From positions 33,371,501 to 33,435,500 of the forward strand of contig OY754464.1 in the NCBI GenBank assembly GCA_963575645.1: a DNA stretch of 64,000 nucleotides, in the 5' to 3' direction. Position 1 is the first letter of the stretch. Every line of letters starts with the position of its first letter. Below the pieces are notes generated by a model. That model was not told the origin of the DNA, ran no database searches, and saw only the letters and a program-made list of their open reading frames with translations. Source of the DNA: Xanthostigma xanthostigma. Taxonomy: Eukaryota; Arthropoda; Insecta; Raphidioptera; Raphidiidae. The position numbers and the translations under genes are program-made. This document shows, one piece after another, positions 44,301 through 56,300 of the stretch.

Positions 44301-47300
44301 GTTTATGTAATAAGATTTTGTCGCAATTTTATTTGAACTCTGTAACATAATTTATTCAAAAGTGAAAAGATGGAAGGAACTCCTTAGATGCGCACTTTAC
44401 ACAAAGTAGGGGTTAGAGTACGATAACTGGTTGTGCAAAATGCAGTTCATTGGAAATAAACATTTTTTTTTTAAATACAAAATGCGCTCAGTTACAAAGG
44501 CTATATGCGCGGTTTGAAGTGCGAATGCAAGAGTAGGTGCTGAATGAAATGTAAATGGTTTGTTCAAATAATTAAAACTATCAACATATAACAGTGTTAT
44601 TAGCCGTTTGATTTTTATAAATTCATTTGGGAGGGGGGGGGAGATCTTAAAAAACAATTACAGGGTCGTGTCGATGCGATGGCGTTTTTTTTGCGCAGTG
44701 AAAATGGGGTGACGTTTGTGGGAAATTCTTTAAAAAACCATTACAGGGTTCGTGTATATAAAGTGAAATGGTAATACAGTTATTCTACACCAGTTGCTAT
44801 GACATATGTGATTTCTGATTGGTTAGATTAAAAAAATGACAGTGAAAGACGAAAAGTTTTGTCGTATTTTTTGAGGAAATTTGTGAATAATCCGCAAAGT
44901 TTTTTTTTAGAACGTCGAAATTTAGCGTTTTCTTTGACTTAAAAAAAAGTTAAAATTTGGACAGTTATCGTATTGGACCCCAAAGTAGGTATCTAGAATC
45001 TATATGTTATAAAAAGACGTACCGTTTTGGAGACACAGGTCTTTCAAGTTCGTTGTGTAATTGTTTGGATCATGACGTCACGCTTTTCGAGATAGTCAAT
45101 AAACGGTCATATAAAATTCGCTTTATAGACACGAAACAATACCAAATATGTCCAGAACGTGATGTATGTTATTATTACAGGCGAGTGAATGACATTATGT
45201 CGAAACGAGGGTCAGCAAGTTGCAACAGTCACGGGAGCCATAAAATCCTCATATCACAGATATACGTTACATTTCTTGCACGAAACTTCTATAAAATAGT
45301 TGATTTTCACTTTATTTTCAAAATTTTTCACCGTTTCATTTTGAATAAGTTCACTTCTAATAGTAAGCTGCAGCGTTTCTTTTACTTTACGCAACTTTAT
45401 ACCAGCAGAAGACTTCATTTATGTATCTGTTACGGTAAATGTAAACTCTTGGGAAATGTACACTTTAACCGTAAAATGTGCCGGAAAATGTGTACATTTG
45501 CCGCAATATCTACATTTAATGTACACATTTTACGGTAAAAGTGTACATTCCCCAAGAGTTTACATTTACCGTAACATATCCATTAAAACACCTGAGATCA
45601 AAATTGGCAGTGTGGATTTTATTTTTTGTATATTATTTTTATTTTGTACAAGTCAATCTCAGTTAAGTATATTTTTATTCTATTTTATATAATGTTATAG
45701 TGGTTAATATGGACACTGATTTTTCGTCAAGTCATGTCAATTCGCCAACTATCTCTCTCAAATAATCGCCGATGGAAGGACTTTGTACAATATAGGAGCG
45801 ATCCAGTTATAGACAACCCACAGAGCTATGAAAACAACCGCAATACTGATGACGAAAACTCTTGCAATGGCTTGAGTCAATGCGACTTCAATGAGCAGCG
45901 CCACCTTAAAATTATTCCCGCTAATCCAATATTTCCACAGAACATTTTTGTAGACGAAGTAGAAGAAATGCCAAGTAAAAGAAAACATTCGAGGCTACAT
46001 GGTTCTAATGCTGAAGATTCATCATCGGTAAGACAATTATAATTTTGCTTATCATGTTGATATTTTTAATAGTTGATCTATATTCATTTTTGTGGACATT
46101 TATTGAAAGCGAGTAGTAAACGGTTGTAAAATTATACATTTCATGGTAGGTAGGGTAAAATTACTTTATTAGACTGAAAAATGTACTTAATGGACTGTTG
46201 GAATTCTAAAAAGTATGGAACAAGAAAATAGCCGTGCCCGTATGCCACCTACCCCAACAAAACAGTAGGCACATTTTAACAGTAATAAGCTTTAGGGAAA
46301 AGTGCATCACGCTATACATGTAGAGGGCGCCATATGACCATATACAGGGTGTTCAAATCGACGTTGGCTAACATGGGTAACTTTGTTATTAGTGGAGATA
46401 AAAAGTCGGTTAAATGGACAAAGTAGTGCAGAAAATTGTGCTTATTAACGTCCCGTCAAAAAAACAATTGAAACGTGGTATTTTTGTTATGTGGAATGCA
46501 GGCGCAAAAATATCGTATTTCTTTAAATTTGAAAATGCTTGAGCCATTTAAGAGTGTCAATTAAATACAACTAATTAGCAAAATCGTAGAGATTGCTTGA
46601 CAGGTTATTAAACTGTTGGTATTCCTTGTTTCAACAAATTTTGTTTTACACGGCACAATCTGATCAGTATGGATAACGTCAAAAAGATATTTTGATCAGT
46701 TTTGTAAATTTGTTTTCGTTTAGATACCTATAGGATATAATATATCAAATTAATCAGAATAATAAGCAGAATTCGAATATCTAACAATCCAAAATGGCGT
46801 CCATAAGAAAAACCAAAGTTCATGCCAATATTTCATTATGTAGTGGATGTAAATAAAATAAAGCTATGCCACTGAAAAGACTTAAAAAGATATAAAAAAA
46901 ATCAATCATAAATAAAAAAGTTATGGCTAGTTTTCAAGAACGGCAATTTTCACTATTATCTAAATAAATTCATAGGGTGTCAAAATTCAATTGTTTTTTC
47001 GACGAGTCGTTAATGAGCACAATTTTCTGCACTACTTTGCCCATTTAACCGACTTTCTATCTCTACCCATGCTAGTCAACATCGTGTATGTGGTGGCATA
47101 CGACCACGGTTATTTTCTTGTTTCGTACATTTTAGAGCGTGATTTTGCCGTAGTCGGGTTCTAGTTTTTGAACTTCCTTTTTATTTAAAATAAAATAAGA
47201 TACCTTGGTATTATGGTATGATGAAGTTAACGGGATACAAGGCTAAATTTTAAAACAATATTTATTTAATAGCACTTCATTTAATAGTCAACGTTTCGGC

Positions 47301-50300
47301 AAACAATTATTGCCCTCTTCAGGACTTTAACTTGTGACTTTTAATAGACATTTTTAAAGTCCTGAAGAAGGCAATAATTGTTTGCCGAAACGTTGACTAT
47401 TAAATGAAGTGCTATTAAATAAATATTGTTTTAAAATTAAGCCTTTTTATTTAAATGATTTTGGGGTTATAATTTCGTGATTATTCCCAATTATCGGGTG
47501 CATGCAAGCAAAGCCACGAGCAACAGCTAAAAATATATATATTTTTAAATGTGTTAATTGAGCCCTTACGTTTGAAACCTAATACGGCATCATTAAAACA
47601 ATTTGTTTCTTAGTTTATGACTTTAAGTCCTCTAGAGGGCGCTATATTTAATTTAATGTAACGTGACATAGCCTATAACCAGCGGTAGATCTTTTTAATT
47701 GAACTCAAAATTTTTGTGGAAACAATAAAATCAAACACAAGTAAAAATTTTTTATATATTGCTCGCAAAAATCGATTTTCAAAGAAAACTGAATCCATAT
47801 ATCAACCATCTTCATTGAGATTTTCCTTAACAAAAACGATGGTTTTTTAGACAATGATCAATTACATTATCAACTTGGATGATCACGAAACTGTTCATCA
47901 TATTCTAATTGCGCGTTATTTACAGCTACTTTATAAGTGTATACTTAACATTATTTTACGAAAAAAAGTGACGAAATAACAGAATATTCGGTACACATAA
48001 TTCCTAAATTATATTTTTAGCTCAAAGACACAATATTTTTGTGACCAATGCCTAACTAATTCTCATTTGTACAAAATGCACGATTATACAATAATATACC
48101 TAATGTGATAGAATAATCGTTTTTAAAATGATAATATTTTCGAAATTGATTTTATGATCTGAACTAAAACCAATATTAAAATTACAAATTAAACTTAAAT
48201 CACTGCTGCCGAAATATATTCGCAGTTCAGTTTAAATCTAACGGGCCTTTTATAAACCACTTAGCCTTTCCCATGTAACTTTACGTGGCGTTTAAGTCTA
48301 GACCACTTTAGAGAGGGTATAGACAGCGAGAGAAGTCAATTATAACCGGAAGCCGCCATTTAAAATAAAAAATGCTAGACAGTAATTTTGATCGATTATT
48401 CGGATCATAAAAGTAATTACTAAAACTTACTTACTAGTTTTGGAGACAGCAAGTTTCATAAAATTTTTAATAATAACCATATCTAGTTTTCACTCATACC
48501 TACCATTAACATTTTTGTCGTTATTCAATTATGTCAAAAATTGCGTTGTACTGATTGCAAAAATCCATTTTATGTGCAAAAAATTATATTTATAATATGC
48601 TAAAAGAATCTCTCATTAATATAAACCAATATTTATCGCGATGGAATAAATTATTAAAAAAAAAAATATATTGTTTAATGGCAGCAGGACTATCCCTGCA
48701 GAGATTACATTTTTAAATTCTTAATATTGTAATCAGCCTTTACAACACTATTTCATTCTTCCAAAATTTTTACCATGAGCGAATACTTAACAAATTCTAA
48801 AATTTTAGCCGATAGTCCAATCAATGAATAGCTCCAAAGGGGGTGTAGAGTGCGTGAGCAGGCCCCTAAGCGATTTATTCAGAAACTTGTTCAGGGTGAT
48901 TAGGGAGTAAACATACCAAAAGTCCTGACGTTTAGGAGGTGAGCCGGAGGGAGGGTAGCACCAAGAAGGTAACACTTTTAGGGTTTCAGCTTAGGACTCA
49001 AAAACGGTACGTCGCATGGGAAAAAATTCTTATGTAAAACTAGCGGTCCCGCCCGGTTTCACCCGGGTGCAAAAGAACGAATGGGGAAGGAAGAAAAAAA
49101 ATTTAGGGGTGGACTACCCCTAACATTTAGGGGGATGAAAAATAGATGTTGGCGAAGTGACACCTGTAGACATCTGGCGGGGATAACTAATTAAATGACG
49201 ATTGATCAGTTTTCGACCGGAGAGGAAAAATGATTAAATTACTAAAATGGCTATTAAAAAATAAGGGTTGATCGTAGAAGGGTGAAAATTGAGGATTGTA
49301 TGTATTTTTGTATGTTGTATCATAAAAAAATAGAAATTAAAAATTTTGTCTAAAAAATAAAAAAAAAAATTTAGGGGTGGACTACCCCTAACATTTAGGG
49401 GGATGAAAAATAGATGTTGGTCGATTCTCATAGATACCGGATAAGCACAAAAAATTTCATCAAAATCGGTCAAGCCGTTTCGGAGGAGTATGGCAACAAA
49501 AACTGTGACACGAGAATTTTATATATTAGATTAAAGCTCATAAAATTTTATACAGCTTTTGTTCTATATACTTTTTTCAAATACACAACCGTTCTTGAGC
49601 TACACGCCCCATAAAAGTGAAAGTTTTCGAAAAAAAACTTTTACCGCATATTTTTCATCAAACAATCCGCTTCAAAATTCGGAACGTGGTTTAGAAGAAG
49701 TAAGCGGAGAAAAAGACAACTGCAGACAGCGACTCTATTTTCTAATATGTAGTCTTTGACAAAACACCGTCGTAGTTCAGCAATATTGTCAAAAATATTT
49801 ACAAATTATATACACTAACGTTCCTGATCGTTTATCGCTCTTTCCATTGATGAAAACCGTTTCAAAATCCGGAACGCGCTTTAGAAGAAGTAAGCGTAAA
49901 AAAAGACTCCCTAAGGACCCTGAACAAGTTTCTGAAGAAATCGCTTAGGGGCCTGCTCACGCACTCTACAACTTCTTTATTCACTGGACTACGATATCTT
50001 AGTTGTTTTATGGGGTACGTTTCAAACATTTTCAACTTGACGCAGCAAGTAGCCCTGGCAAATTACTTGTCAGAGTAAAGGCCATTTTGTTGATTAATTT
50101 TTCACGGAAATTTTGGAAACGCTGACATACATGTAACATGATACAAAACACAACAAAACTATGGCGTAACCATGGCAACGGATACAAATTTTAGGTAGCA
50201 TATGGAAGACATTTTAAATGGCGGCAACCGAACAGCGATCGACTGTGTGTTGGTTATACTCATATGCATGTGCTCTCTCTTAGATATGAGCGCCGATGGG

Positions 50301-53300
50301 CAAAGGAGCGGCGGCGGCGCGCCGACTTTTTGAGGTCGGCGGCGGCGGCGTAGTCGGCGGCGTGACCTTAGGAGCATTTTTAATGATGGGCAGGATACAA
50401 TAAAACAAAACATGTAGTTTAACAATCAGAATTATTATTTAACACAAATTATTTTTATAAGGAAATGGTTTCTAGCCTAGAGCTAAAATATTTTTGGCAC
50501 TTCGATTGGCAGAAAAAAATCAACGTTGTCATAAAGTTCTAATAACAATTAACAAGAAAATAAATCTTAGAAAAAACAAAGATGTTTCTTTTAAGTCATA
50601 AAAAAATATAAAGTAGTCTTTAAAAATATGTTTTCAACATTTTTAGCTTTCGTTTAAACATATGCCTTTACGGTCGGCGCGCCGTTACATTTTCACGGCG
50701 GCGGCGGCGGGGGGGAATCGTCGGCGGCGACGGCGCGCCGGCGCGGCGCTCATATCTACTCTCTCTAGACCACTTCTCCCAGTGCAGTAGCGAATCATAG
50801 TTTTTTCCGATATGTTATTGATAGTACAGTCATTTGGTGCCGATAAAAGAGGTTACCTGGAAAGTTTTCCAGAAGTTTTGAAAATTGATGATTTTATAGT
50901 TTTCAATGTGATCTTTCCAAATTTCTACTTTGCCATCTTGTATCTTTGCCGCTAGCGCCGCCATATTGAAAAAAATGGCGCCTTAAAACAATTTTTTGAC
51001 AATATCTCCTTCCCGACTCATTTTTAGAAAAATATGAATCGCGCCATTGGAAAGAATGGAAAATTTTACGAAGGAAACATGTCTAACATGTATTTTTCAC
51101 ATGAAATTCAAGCGAGCAGAAAGTTAACACAATTTGACACGCGTTGATCGCCTGTTCAGATTGCAATAGGCTTGTGAGTCCGCGCGCTGTACGGAAATGG
51201 CTGTAACCAATTGCAGATGAAAAATTATGATTTTCTTGAAGTTTTACGTGTGTTCCAAAGCATTTTGTAGCTCTAAATTGGTGCAAAGCAGAAATTCGGA
51301 AAGAGCACATCGAAATCTATAAAATCACCAATTTTCAAAACTCCCGGAAAACTTTCCAGTTTAAACTACCAAATTACTGTACCTACTATGATATCGTTAG
51401 TATAAATAGATGTACCAAACACAACACGCATTTTACTACTATTGGCGATAAAACAAGTAAAATAATAACTTGCACACCTGTAATGTAATGCAACGGTAGC
51501 TACAAAACGTAATTTAAATTCATATTTGGATTCGTACGTAAAACTATAGACTACACTTCCCTACACATAGTCCAGCAAGTCTTTTACAGGCAACCCGGTT
51601 TATGGAAAGTCCCTAATTGATTTAGGAAACTTATGCGCAATTTATTTATAGTCATAAAATTATGAAATAATAATAATAGTATAGAAGTTGTGCAACATAT
51701 TTTTTAGTACGGTGGTGTGGAAATAAAATTACCAGGAGGTTACATCCGTCCCTACTTCCAGTCGAGCCAACCGCCTCCGTGCACCTGCGGCGTTCAATAT
51801 AACCTGTTCGATCTCGGCCCGTTGTATTACCCGCGTTATTTGCCGTCCGTCAATTGCACGGGCGACCTGTGCTGGGGAAGTCTTTATCGCTGCAAAGAGA
51901 AACATTACAAGTTGCATGTGCTCAAACGAAAGGACGATGTCACAACAGCGGGCGTAGGAAGTGGAGACTTGCTGAACGATGCTCCGCCACCGGTCAATCA
52001 ACACGGACCGCAGGTACCGGAAGTGCTACGCAAGGACTGGACGTTTGCACCGTTCACGGTGACGGTTGCCTGTGAATGTACGCCATGACGACGTTCATCT
52101 TCTAATCTGTGTCCATCTGAACTTAATTATTACTAATATTACATGAACACTAACTTCGAGAGTTATCCAACTCGAATTTCTAACTATGCGTAACGTAAGC
52201 TATTTCAATGGTAATTTTTCGTGTTTTAAATAGGCGCTCTGTTGTTTCAACTTGATTGATTCCAAAAGTCGACTTCTGTTTAGAAAACTTATAATATACA
52301 AGATAGGTGTTTGTCATTTGTTAACAGTTCTAGATTGTCAAATGTTCAATATAAGATATTATTTAGCAAAATATACAGAATGTGTAAAATTCAACGCCAC
52401 ACCAGATTATTGATAAAATACACGAAAAATCGTATATTCGAATAGGCAGAAATATTAACAGGTGTATTAAGCAACTGTGGCTTGATATGGGAAATAAAAC
52501 AAAACCTGAGCAATTACATTTTTTACGACTAACAATTCCCAAATGCTAGAGTTATACGAATGTAGTGCCAGTTCATATTTTCATTTTTTAACTAGTGTTA
52601 CCGTACAAATTGTAGTATTAATGGATATTGATCGGAATATATTGTAGTAAAGTACTAACGGTACAAGCCTGGAAAATACTTACACATAATAAAGTATATA
52701 ATTCAAGTTCTAAATTCTACGCTATACCTGAGTGCGAGAGAGATGCAACTAGCTATAGAGCTTGTAACTAGTTGTGCCTCTGTCGCACTTATCAGCAGCA
52801 TGGGATTTCTGCGAATTAAAAAACAAGAGTCAAAATGAAAAAAAAATATAAAATTACTCTTGGGAATGATTGTTCAGCGCAGATGAAACAAAAAGTAAAA
52901 AATAGTAGCTGATCACAAATATACTTGTTTAACGTAGTGGAAAACAGAAAAGTGTAGATATGTATTTTCAAATTAAAAAAAAATTAATACCTACTCGAAA
53001 ACCATTGATCATTTTTGTCTCGCAATTGAACAAAAAAAATTGTTCAAACAACCGCATCTAACATGCATTTTTATGATTAGAAAACGATTTTCCAAAAATA
53101 CTGAATACGAATAATTTTTTATGCAAGTGCGCTGATTCCGCCTGAACTACTAATATCAAGCGAAGAGTGCATAAAAATAAAATAATAATTATTGGTTATA
53201 TGAATGGACGTGCATTAAATTAATTAATTAAAATTGGTTCAAGTGATTTCATATTATAGAAAAAAATGTTTCATTGGTTTCATTGTCATAAAGGCGCGGA

Positions 53301-56300
53301 AAAAGTCCGGTAATGGTCCGAAATATTCTTTGGGTAGGTTTTCGTGAAAAAAGTTTTGAACAAAAGTTGCTCAACTTAGAGGGTGAAATCGTTTGCACGC
53401 AAATCTCACCGCCTTTTGCAGGGGGTTGGGGTGAATAAAAAATTTTAAATGGTAACTTACATTTTTTTCACGAATTATGATTTTCCGAAGAGAAAAATCA
53501 AAATTTTGTTTTAAATTTTTTTATCCGAAGCTTCCCTGCAACGCTCTTGAAAATTCGTATTCCGTTATTTGAGGTTCACCTCAAACACTCGCCCATGAGG
53601 CTAAGTTCTAATATCCATCATTCTGTGGAAGAATATTTATTTTGCATATTTTCCGCAAAAATTTCGAGCGGAGATAATGTTGTCAGCTAAAATGTTTTAA
53701 GATTTTTGGAGATAACGAATTTTCGACAGCATTCATTTGGAGGTGCAGGGGAAGCTTAGGATAAAAAAACATTTTCGGACAAAAGTTTCTTCTCTTCGGA
53801 GAAACATAATCTGCGAGTAAAATTGTAGATTTCCATTTAAAACTGTAGATTCACCTCAACCCTCTGCGACGAGGTGGGGGTGAGTTTTGCCTACAGACGA
53901 TTTCATCCTCCAAGTTGAGCAAATTTTGTTCGAAACTTTTTTCACGAAAACCTACCCTTCAGGAAATTTCGGACATATATACCTAATGTGGCTATGTATT
54001 TTTATTTTAAAAATTATTCATAAATCAATGTATGTATTCATTATATTTAACTGAAAGCAGTTTGTAAGCGTGTAATCTGTTCTTTGGAGTCAGTAAAAAT
54101 ACAATTAGAAATTTATAATGTACCTACTGATAATGTAATTATTTTATATAAATATATGCCTGTTACTGTAATCAAATTAACGTTAATAAAGTATTATGCA
54201 AGAACATTCTAATACTACTTTTGTTATTCGTTCCTTGGTTTTCATTTACATGAACAATTTGTAAATAGATTTAAGAGCGATTTACCGTTAAAAAGGTTTA
54301 AAGAAAGTTAAAGTGGTAACTGCCAACAGCATGTGGAATGTTGATGGTACTAATTTAGGTCAAAATTCACTTATCAAAATTTTACAATATTTTTCGTCTT
54401 GAAGTCTCCTGAATCCAAAAAACACATTTTCGGAAAACTGTGCGTCTGCTTGTTAGTCTATTTGTCTGTGAGCACGATACACGTCAAACGGATGAACGGA
54501 TTGAAACCAAATTTTGGGAGGATGTTTGATACACAAATATGAAGAGCCCTATTATTTTTGGGGAAAGTCGGCGCATGCGCAAAAGAGATATATGCTATAT
54601 AGCGGTCCCTCCCGGTTTCACATGGGTACCATAGATTTAATTGTGCAAAATGTATTTCGATTGCGTCCCGGCGTGTGAACTAATAGTTTTGAGCAAGTTC
54701 TAACATATGTCGCTATTTGGTACTAAAACAGTTTTAGGTCGTTTGCTTCTGAGCTTAGTCTGTGAGACAGACAGGAGATCGGCTTCCTACTCCGTGGTGC
54801 TTATTGGATGAGAGGTGATAATTGATCGATTAATAATTGATAAGTTATCAACCACATTATAACAATCGAACTTTCTGTTTTCACTGGGTTTAATACATAA
54901 AAATTGACCGTTATATTGCCCTCTTGCAACCCTATTGCGCATCTGTGAATGACAGTAAAAATACTAATATCGCTATTAAAAAATAGGGGTTGGTGGTAGA
55001 ACAGTGAAAATTTAGGGTTATAAGTATTGTTTAGTGGCAAATCATAAAAAAATAAAAAAAAACGTTTGGCCAAAAAATAAAAAAAAAATCTGGAGAGGGC
55101 TACCCTTATCACCTAGGGGTATAAAAAATAGCCTAAGACCTATTCTCAGACCTACCAAGTATACAGAAAAAATTTCGTGAAAATCGGTCAAGCCGTTTCG
55201 GAGGAGTTCCATAACAAACACTGTGACACAATTTTTATATATATTGTTACGCATTGTTACCCCATAATTCTACGCCTATGGAATTTCTAGAAAACTCCAT
55301 AAAACGCTCGAAGGTCAACGAACAAACAATAAAGGCAGGTAACGGATTTCCGACCGTTAGAGGCGCCCACGCATGCAACAGAGAATGCAGGTAGTCAGCA
55401 GTGGGATATAGGAGACTCGGACGCGTGGTGAGGCAAGGGAATGGCTTCTCGAACGTTCTGGAACATACGTCAAAATCTATAAAAAGGCGGCCAGAGGAAG
55501 GGAGTCAGTCAGTTGAGTTCAGTCAGTTACAGCGTGTTAACAGCGAGTGAACGTACAGCTAACTGTTTTACATAAATTGTGCGTGTTCTGGCATTACAAT
55601 ATAAATTTTGTTACAGTATTGAGAAAATAAATATAACTCTAGTGAGTGCGGTAGTAAATAAATAACTTATACTGTGTTTGAATAGACAATTGCGCTGATA
55701 AACTCTGTGTTGTGTTTTAGTGTGAATTGAATATTTCTTTGTATATAATTCTTTATTCTTTGTTACTTAGTCTTACGTTGTATAAATTAGAACTATTAAT
55801 TTTATTTCTGTTAAAGTTACCTATACGTTTTTGTGTGTGTGTTTTTACTGTTTGTTAAACAGTTAATATCTTAAATAAATACTTTCCGCTACAGACTATA
55901 TAGCAGTTTTGTTACAATATAGATAAAGAATAGGGGTTGGTGGTAGAACGGTGAAAATTTAGGGTTATAAGTATTTTTAATGGCAAATCATAAAAAAATT
56001 TTTAAAAAAATTATTCCAAAAAATAAGATAAAAATTCTGAAGAGGGCCACCCTTATCCCCTAGGGGTATAAAAATAGCGTAAGACCTATTCTCAGTCCTA
56101 CCAAGTATACACAAAAAATTTTATAAAAATCGGTCAAGCCATTTCGGAGTAGTTGGATAACAAACACTGTGACACGAGATTTTTATATATTATAGCGGTC
56201 CCGCCCGGTTTCACCCGGGTGCAAAAGAACGAATGGGGAAGGAAGGGACATGAGTACGCACATTCATCTTAGTTTACCGAGATGAATGTTGTGTCCAAAC

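Noticed and set aside
44957-45538. 193-codon plus-strand open frame starting at TTG
   Set aside because: No ATG near its start, no family resemblance, and its end runs into the hairpin MITE at 45429-45575; probably chance or repeat-derived.
51729-52004. Minus-strand open frame over the ligand exon
   Set aside because: It is the antisense shadow of the GC-richer cystine-knot exon.
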